Source: Meiothermus sp. (GTDB lineage Bacteria; Deinococcota; Deinococci; Deinococcales; Thermaceae). Taken from it: a stretch of DNA of 64,000 bases. Numbering within the stretch: position 1 is the first letter of the stretch; each line of letters begins with the position of its first letter. The notes below the pieces were generated by a model. It saw only the letters and a list, made by a program, of their open reading frames with translations, was not told the DNA's origin and searched no databases. The DNA lies in the NCBI GenBank assembly GCA_026004095.1, contig BPIL01000015.1, forward strand, positions 1 through 64,000, written 5' to 3'. Both the position numbers and the translations under genes were made by a program. Positions 1 through 11,593 of the stretch are shown here, one piece after another.

Positions 1-2
1 CT

Positions 3-160
3 GCACCGCTTCGGGCCGAGCACAGCGCGGCGCGGGTGCGTTTTTCGCTGCAGGGCGAGATAAGGCAGGGGGGGCGCGACGCCCGCGTGCCGGCCAGCCC
101 TCTGCGTTTCGAAGCGGCCCCCCGCAACCTGCCCCAGCGGCTCAGCGAGATTAGCCTGAA

Positions 161-164
<4 letters not shown>
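3..164 (+). CDS. C-terminal fragment of an unidentified protein (truncated by window start)
   Basis: Frame 3 is open from the window edge to TAG at 162-164, convergent with and touching the lepA stop codon; no family recognised. Confidence 0.4.
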
Positions 165-1961
<1,797 letters not shown>

Positions 1962-2014
1962 AGCCTATTCATTGTAGCCGATGCGGTGGGAAAGTCTGTA
2001 ATCACACCGGGTGC

Positions 2015-2476
2015 TTAGCGGAATGGGCAAGAAAAAGGCGGCGGGTCGGGGCTTGTGGGGCCCACCTCCAGCCTGTAGGTGCCGGGCTCCCCTGCCGGTT
2101 GCAGGAAAAGGCCGGCTCCCTCCGTCCCGCGAACCACCCGCAGGGTGTAGTGAGGCCCACCGAAGATGGGCAGGGAATTCGAGGCCTCGCATTGCAAGCG
2201 CCACTGTCGAATCTCGAGCTGGGTTCGAAGGTGGCGACCCAGATCTGCTGTGTCTGCCAGCGGGAGTGGGTAGTTGGGTTGTAAGCGAAAAACCACCCGT
2301 TCCCACCCGCCTTCCTCCGCTCTTTCCAAAATGGTGGCGTTCAGTGCAATCAGGCCATAGCGCGAGGACAGAACGGCCTCGGTGATGGGGTGCGGTGCGA
2401 CGGTTGATCCTGTGTAAACGAAGCTACAGCCTCCAAGGAACAGCGAACAGAGGAAAAGCACAGGGTTCAGTCTCAT
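2015..2476 (-). CDS. Putative lipoprotein
   Basis: MRLNPVLFLCSLFLGGCSFVYTG: signal peptide with LGGC lipobox; the ORF-track extension upstream of this Met is unlikely to be translated. Confidence 0.6.
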   Translation of the reverse strand: MRLNPVLFLCSLFLGGCSFVYTGSTVAPHPITEAVLSSRYGLIALNATILERAEEGGWERVVFRLQPNYPLPLADTADLGRHLRTQLEIRQWRLQCEASNSLPIFGGPHYTLRVVRGTEGAGLFLQPAGEPGTYRLEVGPTSPDPPPFSCPFR

Positions 2477-2740
2477 GGTTTTTTCTGCGCTCGAGTCCAT
2501 CAACCTGACGCTTGGGGTTGGCCTGAACTCTAGGGTTAATAGTACGACGGCTTGGGCTTTGGGTGCCAAGCAGATCACTTTTGGCAGGGACGACCTCGAG
2601 GGTGCTTGAGCTTGGGGCTGCTCGAGGTGATGTCTCTGGTAGACGACGGCCTGCGGTTCATACTTGCCCTGCATTGACGCCCTCTACTGGGTTCTGTAAA
2701 GTTGAGCAGAGCGCATAGATGGGTGCCTAAGGAGGTTTCC

Positions 2741-3580
2741 ATGAAAAAAATCGGGATTCTAGGACTGGTGGTTTTGGCCTCGCTGGGGATGGCCCAGACC
2801 AAAATTGGCAACTGCGAAGTAACCGGCCCCAAGGGCCAGTTTCCCATCCGCCCGGCGGTGGCCGGCCAGCTAACGGTGCAGACCAACCTGCCGGGGCCAG
2901 GCTTCTGGAACGGCGACAGCCCCGCTACCATCAAGGACGGCTTCGAGTACTGCCTGGCCGCCAACATTGCCCACCGCGCGGGGCTGGACAAGGTGGTGGT
3001 GCAGAACGTGGCCTGGGATGCCCTGATTGCCGGCCAGACCCGCAACTTCGACTTTGCCCTCTCGCAGATCACCATCACCGAGGCCCGCAAGCGGGTGGTG
3101 GACTTCTCGAGGCCCTACTTCTCCTCGGATATCGGCGTGCTGGTGCGGGCAGCCGACAAAGCCAAGTTCAACGCACCGGCCAGCCTCAAGACCGCCCGCC
3201 TGGGGGTGCAGCAGGCCACCACGGCGGCCAAGTTTCTGAGCGAGACCCTCAAGCACCCCCAGAACCTGACCCGGGTCTTCCCGGATGTGGCTGCGGGCTT
3301 CACGGCGCTGCGGGCCGGTCAGATTGATGCCTTCATCATCGACACCTCCATCGTGCTCTCGGAGGCGGCCAAGTCGGGGGGAGCCCTGGCGGTGGTGGGC
3401 CAGTTCAAGACCGGCGAGAACTACGGAGCGCTGTTTACCAAAGGCAACCCCAACCGGGCCCAGGTCGACAAAATTCTGGAAGCTCTGGAAAAAGACGGTA
3501 CCCTTAAGAAGCTTTCGCAGACCTACCTGGCCAAGGAATGGGGTATCGATCCCACCACGGTGCCGATCTGGCGCCCCTGA
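2741..3580 (+). CDS. Amino-acid-type ABC transporter substrate-binding protein
   Basis: Signal peptide MKKIGILGLVVLASLGMAQ; WDALIAGQTRNFDFALSQITITEARKRVVDFSRPYFSSDIGVLVR typical of SBP family 3; AGGAGG-like RBS upstream. Confidence 0.85.
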   Translation: MKKIGILGLVVLASLGMAQTKIGNCEVTGPKGQFPIRPAVAGQLTVQTNLPGPGFWNGDSPATIKDGFEYCLAANIAHRAGLDKVVVQNVAWDALIAGQTRNFDFALSQITITEARKRVVDFSRPYFSSDIGVLVRAADKAKFNAPASLKTARLGVQQATTAAKFLSETLKHPQNLTRVFPDVAAGFTALRAGQIDAFIIDTSIVLSEAAKSGGALAVVGQFKTGENYGALFTKGNPNRAQVDKILEALEKDGTLKKLSQTYLAKEWGIDPTTVPIWRP

Positions 3581-3602
3581 TGGCCGAGACAGACCAATTG
3601 AA

Positions 3603-3636
3603 AAACGCTCGCTGGTGACGGCGGGCGTTTTGCTTG
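3603..3636 (+). terminator. Rho-independent-like terminator after the SBP gene
   Basis: Stem AAACGCTCGC/GCGGGCGTTT (3603-3612/3621-3630, one G.U) followed by a short T-rich stretch. Confidence 0.6.
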
Positions 3637-3829
3637 ATGGGTAGACATGGTTTGCTGTGTAGTGCTATCTTGAGGCGTCTGGGAGTTTTCTGAGGTGGCC
3701 CATGTTGTTTTGTCCACAGCCTGGCTAAGGGGGTTGCCCATGGCTAGCGGTGGTCGGATGATGTTTGGGTAGTTCAGCGCCTTGGTCCCGGGCCGGGTTA
3801 CGTTCCAGTTGCCCGTGATAAGGAGCAGT

Positions 3830-4057
3830 ATGCAAAAAGGTAAGGTCAAGTGGTTCAATGCAGAGAAGGGCTATGGCTTTATCCAGCGCGAAGAGGGGGA
3901 GCCGGACGTATTTGTGCACTATAGCGCCATTCAGTCTCGTGGCTTTCGTACCCTGAACGAAGGCGACGTAGTAACCTTCGACATTGAGCCCGGAAAGAAC
4001 GGTAAAGGCCCTCAGGCCGCCAACGTGAGTGTGGTCGAGCCGGCCAAGCGTTTTTGA
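3830..4057 (+). CDS. Cold shock protein, CspA family
   Basis: [68 protein letters not shown]. Confidence 0.95.
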   Translation: MQKGKVKWFNAEKGYGFIQREEGEPDVFVHYSAIQSRGFRTLNEGDVVTFDIEPGKNGKGPQAANVSVVEPAKRF

Positions 4058-4071
4058 GAGTAACCGTCCTA

Positions 4072-4107
4072 AAGGGAGGGGCAACCAAAGCCCCTTCCTT
4101 GCTTCTT
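4072..4107 (+). terminator. Terminator downstream of the csp gene
   Basis: Stem AAGGGAGGGGC/GCCCCTTCCTT (4072-4082/4090-4100), loop AACCAAA, then GCTTCTT. Confidence 0.65.
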
Positions 4108-4171
4108 ATGGGCAGGGCTGGTTCTGATTGATTGGTGCAGGTGGTTTGCAACCGCGCGGCGCGCCATGTGG

Positions 4172-4210
4172 AAAAAAAGACCCAGCACAACACCACTTGT
4201 TGTACTGGGT
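4172..4210 (-). terminator. Terminator of the fab/acpP operon
   Basis: Minus strand ACCCAGTACAACA-AGTGG-TGTTGTGCTGGGT followed by CTTTTTTT; 13-bp stem with one G.U. Confidence 0.85.
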
Positions 4211-4226
4211 GCCAACCGAAACCGAC

Positions 4227-4460
4227 CTAGGCTTGCTTGCTCTGGATGAAGTTGATCGCATCCTGTACGGTGCGAATCTTTTCCGCGTCTTCGTCGGAGA
4301 TTTCCAGCCCGAACTTGTCCTCCAGGCCCATGATCAGCTCTACGGTATCGAGGCTGTCGGCGCCAAGGTCTTCGATAAAGCGGGCTTCGGGCACTACCTT
4401 GTCGGCATCCACGCCGAGTTTGTCCACGATCACTTCTCTTACATCGTCTAGGATTGCCAT
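4227..4460 (-). CDS. acpP: Acyl carrier protein
   Basis: 77 aa, phosphopantetheine site [12 protein letters not shown]. Confidence 0.95.
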   Translation of the reverse strand: MAILDDVREVIVDKLGVDADKVVPEARFIEDLGADSLDTVELIMGLEDKFGLEISDEDAEKIRTVQDAINFIQSKQA

Positions 4461-4553
4461 GTTTTAACCTCCATAGATTAGGGTTTATTCTACCGTGCGG
4501 GATTCTACCACATCAAAACCAGCCTCGGCTCTGAGTTACAGGGCTCGAGCATT

Positions 4554-5291
4554 CTAGTGCGGGGTCATGCCGCCATCCACACACAGGGTTTGTCCGTTGA
4601 TGTAGGCTGCATCATCCGATGCCAGAAAGGCCACGGCCTTGGCCACCTCCTCGGGCTTGCCCAGGCGACCGGCGGGGATTTGCTTGAGGTACTCGGCCAC
4701 AACCTGCTCGGGCAGTTTGGCGGTCATGTCCGACTCAATAAACCCCGGCGCCACGGCATTGACGGTGATGCCACGGGTGGCGTACTCCCTGGCCACCGAC
4801 TTGGTGAAGCCAATCAGGCCCGCTTTTGCCGCCACGTAGTTAGCCTGGCCGGGGTTGCCCAGGATGCCCACCACGCTGCTGATATTGACGACCCGGCCCC
4901 ATCTGGCGCGCATCATCAGCTTGATGGCCTCGCGGGTGGTGTGGAAGATGGCGCTCAGGTTGGTGGCGATGACCGTATCCCAGTCCTCGTCCTTCATACG
5001 AATCAAAAGGGTGTCGCGGGTGATGCCGGCGTTGTTGACCAGCACCTCGAGCCCCCCCAGGGCGGCGCTGGCCTCGGCTACGAGTTTTTGAGCCGCTTGC
5101 GCACTGCTCAGGTCGGCCCCCAGCACCACCACCTGGCTGGCCCCTAGGGCCCGGGCCTCGGCGGCGGTGGCCTCGGCGGCGGCCTGGTTGCCGGCATAGT
5201 GCACCGCCAGGGCATAGCCCCGCCGGGCCAGCTCCAGGGCAATGGCTTTTCCGATTCCACGCGACGAACCTGTTACCAGCGCTTTTCGCAT
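4554..5291 (-). CDS. fabG: 3-oxoacyl-ACP reductase
   Basis: SDR fold GSSRGIGKAIA, NNAGITRDTLLIRMKDEDW, YVAAKAGLIGFTKS; located in fabH-fabD-fabG-acpP order. Confidence 0.95.
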   Translation of the reverse strand: MRKALVTGSSRGIGKAIALELARRGYALAVHYAGNQAAAEATAAEARALGASQVVVLGADLSSAQAAQKLVAEASAALGGLEVLVNNAGITRDTLLIRMKDEDWDTVIATNLSAIFHTTREAIKLMMRARWGRVVNISSVVGILGNPGQANYVAAKAGLIGFTKSVAREYATRGITVNAVAPGFIESDMTAKLPEQVVAEYLKQIPAGRLGKPEEVAKAVAFLASDDAAYINGQTLCVDGGMTPH

Positions 5292-5305
5292 ACTTCCTCC
5301 TGAGG

Positions 5306-6226
5306 CTAGCCTTGCCCCAACACGGCCAGGCTCTCGGCGATTTCTTGCGGATGGGTCAACGAACGGGCCTCCACCCCTTCCAGGGTACGCCCCACCAGGC
5401 CGGTGAGTACTTTACCGGAGCCGAACTCGAGGTACACCTTCACCCCTTGCGCCTTCAGGTGCTGCAGAGTCTCCACCCAGCGCACCGCATGGGTGATCTG
5501 TTCCAGCAACAGCTCCCGAATGACCGAGGGGCGGGTCTCGGGCTGGGCCCGCACGTTGGAGTACACCGGGAAGCGGGGGGTGGAGAGTTCCACCTGGGCC
5601 AGGTCGGCGGCCAGGCGCTCCCGAGCGGGCCGCATCAGCGAGGAGTGAAACGGAGCCGAGACCGGCAGCGGTACGACTCGAGCCCGGTGGCTTTTCAACA
5701 CTTCAGTGGCCTCTGCAACCCCCTTGGCTGTGCCGGAGATGACGGTTTGCTCGGGCGAGTTGTAGTTGGCGACCTCCACCCCGGCAATACCGGCGGTCAG
5801 CTCCTGGATGGTCTGGGCCGGAACCTTCAAAACGGCTGCCATGGCCCCCGCCCCCACCGGCACGGCTTCCTGCATGTACTCGCCGCGTTTGCGCACCAGG
5901 CGCAGGCCGTCCTCCAGGCTCAGGGTGCCGGCGGCCACATGGGCCGTCCACTCGCCCAGGCTGTGCCCCGCTGCGAAGCTGGGCAGCGCACCGCCCTTTT
6001 CCAGATAGGCCTGGAAGGCCGCATAGCCCACGGCCAAAAGGGCCGGCTGCTGGTTGGCGGTTAGTTTGAGTTCCTCCTCCGGGCCTTCCCACATCAGCTT
6101 GAGCAGACCGGGCAAAGCGGCCTCGGCCCGATCCAGGGCCTCGCGGGCCGCCCTCGAGCCCTCATAAAGCGCCTTGCCCATGCCAATTTCCTGCGACCCC
6201 TGTCCGGGGAATAAAGCTGCGATCAT
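5306..6226 (-). CDS. fabD: Malonyl-CoA:ACP transacylase
   Basis: FPGQGSQEIGMGKALY, GHSLGEWTAHVAAG, SAPFHSSLMRPA. Confidence 0.94.
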   Translation of the reverse strand: MIAALFPGQGSQEIGMGKALYEGSRAAREALDRAEAALPGLLKLMWEGPEEELKLTANQQPALLAVGYAAFQAYLEKGGALPSFAAGHSLGEWTAHVAAGTLSLEDGLRLVRKRGEYMQEAVPVGAGAMAAVLKVPAQTIQELTAGIAGVEVANYNSPEQTVISGTAKGVAEATEVLKSHRARVVPLPVSAPFHSSLMRPARERLAADLAQVELSTPRFPVYSNVRAQPETRPSVIRELLLEQITHAVRWVETLQHLKAQGVKVYLEFGSGKVLTGLVGRTLEGVEARSLTHPQEIAESLAVLGQG

Positions 6227-6251
6227 GGTTCACCTCATCAAGGCCACGGCC

Positions 6252-7229
6252 CTAGTCCGGCTGCCACCAGGTCATCACGCTGGCGGCCCAGGTGAGGCCG
6301 GCGCCAAAGGTCACAAAGAGGATGTGGTCGCCGTTGTGGATCTTACCTGCGTCCAGGGCCTCCTGCAGCGCAATGGGCATGGAGGCCGTGGAGGTGTTGC
6401 CGTAGCGGTCTACGTTGACCCAGACCTGCTCGGGGGGCAACCCCAGGCGCTCGCGGGCCGCCTCGATGATGCGGGCATTGGCCTGGTGGGGGATCAGGTA
6501 CTTGATGTCCTCGGGTTTCAGGCCGGCTTTTTCGATGGCCTCGAGGGTCGCGGTGTTCATTACCCGCACCGCAAACTTGAAGACCTCGCGCCCGTTCATA
6601 TAGGCGTACTGGCGCATGGGGCTGCCGTCGGGCAGCTTGTCGGCAATGCAACGCAGCATCAGCTCCTTGCCCCCCGAACCGTCGGCCCCCAGCACAAACG
6701 ACTTGAAGCCGTACCCGTCCGGCACCGGGCCGACGACCGCCGCCCCGGCCCCATCGCCAAACAGCACCGCCGTGGAGCGGTCGGTGTAGTCGAGGATTTT
6801 GGAGAGGGTCTCGGAGCCGATGGTGAGCACCTTGCGGGCCAGACCGCTTTTTACCATGGCATGGGCCTGGGCAATGGCATACCCCCAGCCCGGGCAGCCC
6901 GCCAGCAGGTCATAGGCGCCGGCGTTCAAACCAAAGCGATCCTGCACCAGGGCAGCCGTGGCCGGGAAAAGGGCGTCGGGGGTGTTGGTAGCCACGATGA
7001 CCAGATCCACCCCATCCAGCGCGCTACGCCCGTGGCGGCGTATGAGGTCTTCTACAGCTCGGAAAGCCAGGTGCGAAGTAAACTCCCCCTCGGCGGCCAG
7101 CCGACGCTCACGGATGCCCGTGCGGCTGACGATCCACTCGTCGGACGTATCCAGGATCTTCTCAAAATCGTGATTGGTCATCACCCGCTCGGGGGCGTAG
7201 GTGCCTAGGGCAAGGATACCAATGTTCAA
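6252..7229 (-). CDS. fabH: 3-oxoacyl-ACP synthase III
   Basis: MNIGILALGTYAPERVMTNHDFEKILDTSDEWIVSRTGIRERR; LIPHQANARIIEAARERLG; GNTSTASMPIAL. Confidence 0.93.
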   Translation of the reverse strand: MNIGILALGTYAPERVMTNHDFEKILDTSDEWIVSRTGIRERRLAAEGEFTSHLAFRAVEDLIRRHGRSALDGVDLVIVATNTPDALFPATAALVQDRFGLNAGAYDLLAGCPGWGYAIAQAHAMVKSGLARKVLTIGSETLSKILDYTDRSTAVLFGDGAGAAVVGPVPDGYGFKSFVLGADGSGGKELMLRCIADKLPDGSPMRQYAYMNGREVFKFAVRVMNTATLEAIEKAGLKPEDIKYLIPHQANARIIEAARERLGLPPEQVWVNVDRYGNTSTASMPIALQEALDAGKIHNGDHILFVTFGAGLTWAASVMTWWQPD

Positions 7230-7418
7230 CGTTGCCTCCTAAAGCTGCCCCAAAAGCATAGGGCACTTCAACAAAGATAACACCCCGATCCCCCCTTGTG
7301 CCGGAATGCAGTTTGAACCGAGTCTAGACGGCAGGCCCCCAGATGCGACCACGGTAGGGAATAAAAAAACAGCACCAGCCGGCGAATCTGTGCCAGTCTG
7401 GGGCCGTTTCAGCCAGAT

Positions 7419-7610
7419 TTAGGCTTTAACTTCCAGTACTTTTTTGCCGGCGTAGTAGCCGCAGCTATCGCAAACGGTGTGGGGCGGAATCAAAGCCCCG
7501 CAGTTGGCGCACTTGATGAGGGTGGGGGCCGTGAGGGTGGAGACTGCAGCCCGGCGGATATCCCGGCGGGACTTGGAGACTTTTTTCTTGGGTACTGGGT
7601 GCTTGGCCAT
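7419..7610 (-). CDS. rpmF: 50S ribosomal protein L32
   Basis: MAKHPVPKKKVSKSRRDIRRA...CANCGALIPPHTVCDSCGYYAGKKV (zinc-ribbon form). Confidence 0.95.
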   Translation of the reverse strand: MAKHPVPKKKVSKSRRDIRRAAVSTLTAPTLIKCANCGALIPPHTVCDSCGYYAGKKVLEVKA

Positions 7611-7699
7611 CTTGGGTCACTTCCTTTGGCAATACCAACCCCTGGGTGGGGTTGCGCTCGGCAAACCGCTCTCCAATCTACAGGCTGAAGCTCAAAAGG

Positions 7700-8461
7700 T
7701 CAACCCAAAAGCTCCACTGGATCCCCCTGTTTTAGGCCAAGCTGCTCCTGGGCATTACCCAGATGGATGGCAACCTCTAAAAGCCCGGCGCTGCCCACGT
7801 AGGCCAGGGCGCTTCCTACCGGAACCTCGGCGTAATGGGAGGCTACCGGAATGTGGTGGTAGCGGATGCGCACCTTTTTGCCACGGATCTGGGCGGGGGT
7901 GGCCAGCAGGGTGGTGATGGCGTTGCCAAAGCGGTCGAATGTGAGTACCTGGCCGTGGCTGCCAAAGTTCAGGTGAATGGGCAGGCGCACCAGCTCCGCA
8001 ACCGGCAACTCCGGGCCAAAGCGGGCTGGCTCAACCCCCGAGGCCAGGTGGGCCGCAACCGGCCCAAACACGTCGCGCCCGTGGAAGGTGGCCGATTTGC
8101 GGGGCAGGTGGTAAGCGGGGTTCTCGAGCAGGTAGGCCCGGCGCGGGGGGTCTTGCAGGTAGGCCAGGGTGAGCAGGCCGTTGTCGGGGGCCACATAACA
8201 AAGGCGTTCGCCAATTACCAGGACGGCCCGGCGGGCGGAGCCCACCCCCGGATCGACCACCGCCAGCACTACCGATTGCCGGGGTAGATAAGGCACCGAC
8301 TCATACAGGATGTAGCTGGCCCGGTGAAGATCACCGGGTGGTAGGTTGTGGGCCAGGTCGTGAACAACCACCCCCGGCGCTGTTTGCCGCATCACCGCCT
8401 TGACCACCGCGGCGTAGGGGTCGGCCAGGCCAAAATCGGAGAGAAAGAATACTTCCTGCAT
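7700..8461 (-). CDS. SAM hydroxide adenosyltransferase / DUF62-family protein
   Basis: FFLSDFGLADPYAAVVKAVMRQTAPGVVVHDLAHNLPPGDLHRASYIL...VDPGVGSARRAVLV...APDNGLLTLAY. Confidence 0.85.
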   Translation of the reverse strand: MQEVFFLSDFGLADPYAAVVKAVMRQTAPGVVVHDLAHNLPPGDLHRASYILYESVPYLPRQSVVLAVVDPGVGSARRAVLVIGERLCYVAPDNGLLTLAYLQDPPRRAYLLENPAYHLPRKSATFHGRDVFGPVAAHLASGVEPARFGPELPVAELVRLPIHLNFGSHGQVLTFDRFGNAITTLLATPAQIRGKKVRIRYHHIPVASHYAEVPVGSALAYVGSAGLLEVAIHLGNAQEQLGLKQGDPVELLG

Positions 8462-8543
8462 CCCCACGAAGTCTATACAAAAAGAATGCTCTGCGCAGCC
8501 ACTGCCCAAAGCTCGGGCAGGCGCATGGGGGTTGAGCGAGTTA

Positions 8544-10037
8544 TCAGATTAACAGCGTGCGTACCCAGGGTAGGTTGGCCACCAGGGTTAGGATTAATCC
8601 GGCCAGAACCCAGGCCGTGGCCCCAGCCAGCGCCCCCTTGGTACGCAGGTAAAGCCAGCCCAGAAAGAGGCTGGCTAGCAGGAAGAAAATGGTGGGCCCA
8701 GGGATCGCCAGGGCATACAGCGCCGGGATCATCAAGCCGCTTAGCTCCTTATAGCGCTCCTTAAAGATTGGATACCCCACCCCGCGAATCACCACCTCTA
8801 GAAAGGCCAGCCCGAAGAAGATGGGATACATGGTGCCCAGCCCGCTCAGGCCCAGGGGCCTGGCGATATAGGCGTACAAACCCAGTAGGGCCAGTAGAAC
8901 CAACCCTGCCCAGGTGCCTTCTATCCAGCTCGAGCGCGGCCCAAGGGCCTGAACCAGGCCCGGCTGCCCCACCATTCGGTAGGCGATGAGCAGCGCGAAA
9001 GCACCCATTAAGAAATAAAACACCGGGCGTACAACCTGGCCCTGGAAAGGGGTAAACAGGGCCAGTAAGTTTTGATAGAGCACCTGTCCGATGCCTATGC
9101 TGGACAGCCCGGCCAAGACGATAGCCAGCAGCAGCCATAGGTGAAGCGAGCCGGGCCCAAAGCGCCGCTCGTTGCCCATCTCCACGGTGCGCATCGGTTC
9201 GATACGGCTTTCACCGTAGAGCACCAGCGCCAGATAGACCAAAAATACGGCCAGCCACGGCCAGACCTTGCCGAGCAGGCTGCTGGGCAGGCTGACCCTC
9301 GAGGACAGTTGTCGCAAAACCAGGGCGCCTTTCTCGAACTCCCCCAGGCCGTAATAGACCATCGCCAGCAAACCCAGGGTCTGGATGTAGTCCTTTTCCA
9401 GGGGGCCCAGGCGGGGTAGGACTTCTTCAAGAGCCTCCGCTGCTGCACGGGAATTGCCAGAGAGCCACATTAAGCGGGCTTGCGCTAGCTGCTCTTTGGG
9501 GCTGTTCCCCAGCAAGCCCAGGGCTTCTTGGGGCCGTCCCAGACGCTCTGCAAGCCGAGCCGCTCCCAAGCGAGCCTCCGCCGAAGCGGTTATTCGAAGG
9601 TAAGTGGCGTAGGCTTCTTCGTAGCGGCCCAGGGCCTCGAGCACCTGCGCTCTCAGCAGCACTGCTTCGGTGCTGAGTCCCCTGGGCAGGCGCTCGAGCG
9701 CCTCGGATGGCCGCCCCTCCAACAGCAAAAAGCGCGCCTCCAGCAGGGCTACCTCGGGGTCTTGGGGGCCCAGTTGCTTCATTTGTTGAAGGAAGGGCTG
9801 GGCCGCAGCCAGGTTGTTTTCCTCGAGGTAGATGCGTCCCAGCAGTTTGATGCTGGGCATGTGATTGGGGTTGTCCACCAGCGCGAGCTGACAGGTCGCT
9901 TTGGCGCTGTCCCGCACCCCCTGGTCGTACAGGGCCTTGCACTGGGTGTAGTAGCCTTCTGCACCAAGCTGGGCCAAGGCCGTAAACGCAAATAGGGCGA
10001 TTCCCACGGCAAAAGGAACCGCTCGTAACGCTACCAT
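8544..10037 (-). CDS. TPR-repeat protein with C-terminal multi-pass membrane domain
   Basis: N-terminal signal/TPR-like helices (YYTQCKALYDQGVRDSAKATCQLALVDNPNHMPSIKLLGRIYLEENNLAAA), C-terminal long hydrophobic segments. Confidence 0.65.
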   Translation of the reverse strand: MVALRAVPFAVGIALFAFTALAQLGAEGYYTQCKALYDQGVRDSAKATCQLALVDNPNHMPSIKLLGRIYLEENNLAAAQPFLQQMKQLGPQDPEVALLEARFLLLEGRPSEALERLPRGLSTEAVLLRAQVLEALGRYEEAYATYLRITASAEARLGAARLAERLGRPQEALGLLGNSPKEQLAQARLMWLSGNSRAAAEALEEVLPRLGPLEKDYIQTLGLLAMVYYGLGEFEKGALVLRQLSSRVSLPSSLLGKVWPWLAVFLVYLALVLYGESRIEPMRTVEMGNERRFGPGSLHLWLLLAIVLAGLSSIGIGQVLYQNLLALFTPFQGQVVRPVFYFLMGAFALLIAYRMVGQPGLVQALGPRSSWIEGTWAGLVLLALLGLYAYIARPLGLSGLGTMYPIFFGLAFLEVVIRGVGYPIFKERYKELSGLMIPALYALAIPGPTIFFLLASLFLGWLYLRTKGALAGATAWVLAGLILTLVANLPWVRTLLI

Positions 10038-10144
10038 GGGGGTAGTGTAACATGCACACCCAGGGTGGCCGCCCACAGATGCACATCCGGTACAATCCGT
10101 GCGACTTTGTGGTAGGTTGTGTGCCGTTGTAAAGGGAGGAAACT

Positions 10145-10834
10145 GTGAGGAGTCTGGTGCTGGTTTTGATGGTGCTCTGGTCGCTGGCTTGGGCCCAGAA
10201 TGTTGCCGCGGTTGAGAAACTGCTGGACGACGGCAAGTTCCAGGAAGCGTACGAGGCTGGTTTACGACTGGGTAATGCGGAAGGCTTTGTACTGGCGGCC
10301 AGGGCGGCCAGCTATTTTGCAGGCTACCTGGCTAAAGACAACGAGAAAGCCGACTGGTTTGGTCGGGCCGAAGCCGCCGCCCGCCGGGCCATCCAGGCCG
10401 ATGCCGATAACGCCGAGGCCTATTTTGAGCTGGCTCGAGCCCAGGGCCGCCTTTCGCAGTACCGGGGCATTCTGGAAAGCCTGGGCCTGGCTAGCAGCAT
10501 CAAGGAGAACCTGGACAAGGCCCTGCGCCTGAACCCCCGCCATGCCGGGGCCAGGGTCGCGCTGGCCCTGTGGCACCATTCGCTCATCTCCAAGAACGTG
10601 GGCTGGCTGTACGGGGCCAACGGCAACCAGATTATGCCGCTGTTCAACGAGGCCATCCAGCTCGAGCCCCAGACCATCATCCACAAGGTGGAGCTGGCCG
10701 GGGTGCTGGCGGCCCAGGGTAAGAAAGAGGAGGCCCGCAAGCAGTACGAGGCCGCTTTGGCCATTGCCCCCAAAACCGCTGCTGATCGCTTCGACCTCGA
10801 GCGCGCCCGGCGCGAGCTGGCGGCTTTGCGGTAG
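10145..10834 (+). CDS. Secreted TPR-repeat protein
   Basis: GTG start, signal peptide, TPR-like repeats (AEAAARRAIQADADNAEAYFELARAQGRLS; GKKEEARKQYEAALAIAPKTAADRFDLERARREL); RBS GGGAGG. Confidence 0.75.
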   Translation: MRSLVLVLMVLWSLAWAQNVAAVEKLLDDGKFQEAYEAGLRLGNAEGFVLAARAASYFAGYLAKDNEKADWFGRAEAAARRAIQADADNAEAYFELARAQGRLSQYRGILESLGLASSIKENLDKALRLNPRHAGARVALALWHHSLISKNVGWLYGANGNQIMPLFNEAIQLEPQTIIHKVELAGVLAAQGKKEEARKQYEAALAIAPKTAADRFDLERARRELAALR

Positions 10835-10890
10835 GGCCTGGTTGAGGGCAGCCCCACACCCTGATCCCACCTAACCTTTCAAAGAAGTAG

Positions 10891-10935
10891 GCGGGGCCTG
10901 TACAACCTTGCAAGGCCGGGCCCCGCGCGTTTTTT
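10891..10935 (+). terminator. Terminator downstream of the TPR gene
   Basis: GCGGGGCC (10891-10898) / GGCCCCGC (10919-10926) followed by GCGTTTTTT. Confidence 0.75.
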
Positions 10936-11007
10936 GGGGACGATTTGATACAATTTCAGGCGGGCTAACCCCCTTTTGCAGGTCTCGATTTTTCAAAAGG
11001 AGCTTTA

Positions 11008-11586
11008 ATGAACGACCCTTTTAGCCGTATCCCTGGTTGGAGTCCCCAGCAGCGCGTGGGCCTGTTCGTAGATACCCAGAACCTCTACCACTCGGCCCGC
11101 GACTACTACGGGCAGAACGTCAACTTCGAAAGCCTGATGCGCTATGCGGTGGCCAACCGCCAACTGGTGCGGGCCACCGCCTACGTGGTCGAGCGCGAGC
11201 ACGACACCTCGGCCTGGCCCTTCATCTATAAGCTCTCCACCATTGGCTTCCGGGTGCGCCGCATGAACCTGACCCTCAAGGAGACCACCGACGAGGGCAA
11301 GCCCATCTACGAAGGCAACTGGGATATGGGCATCGCCGCCGATATGGTGCGGCTGATGCACACCCTGGACGTGGTGGTGCTGGGCAGCGGCGACGGCGAC
11401 TTTGTGGAGATCGTGGAGGTGCTGATGGAACGCGGCCTCCGGGTCGAGGTGATCGCCTTCAAGGAGACCACCTCGCAAAAACTGATTGATGCCGTAGACC
11501 GCTTCATCCACCTGCCCGATATCGAGAATGCTTTCGTGCCCAGCAAGGAGCGGGAGCGCACCCCAATACCGCGCAGCGAGCCCTGA
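11008..11586 (+). CDS. NYN-domain (LabA/DUF88-like) putative ribonuclease
   Basis: RVGLFVDTQNLYHSARDYYG; WDMGIAADMVRLMHTLDVVVLGSGDGDFVEIVEVLMERGLRVEVIAF: conserved acidic PIN-like residues. Confidence 0.85.
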   Translation: MNDPFSRIPGWSPQQRVGLFVDTQNLYHSARDYYGQNVNFESLMRYAVANRQLVRATAYVVEREHDTSAWPFIYKLSTIGFRVRRMNLTLKETTDEGKPIYEGNWDMGIAADMVRLMHTLDVVVLGSGDGDFVEIVEVLMERGLRVEVIAFKETTSQKLIDAVDRFIHLPDIENAFVPSKERERTPIPRSEP

Positions 11587-11593
11587 CCCTGAA

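Noticed and set aside
7340-7418. Possible rpmF terminator (run of As at 7363 with nearby GCAC/GTGC)
   Set aside because: Only a 4-bp stem with a long loop could be paired by eye; too weak to list.
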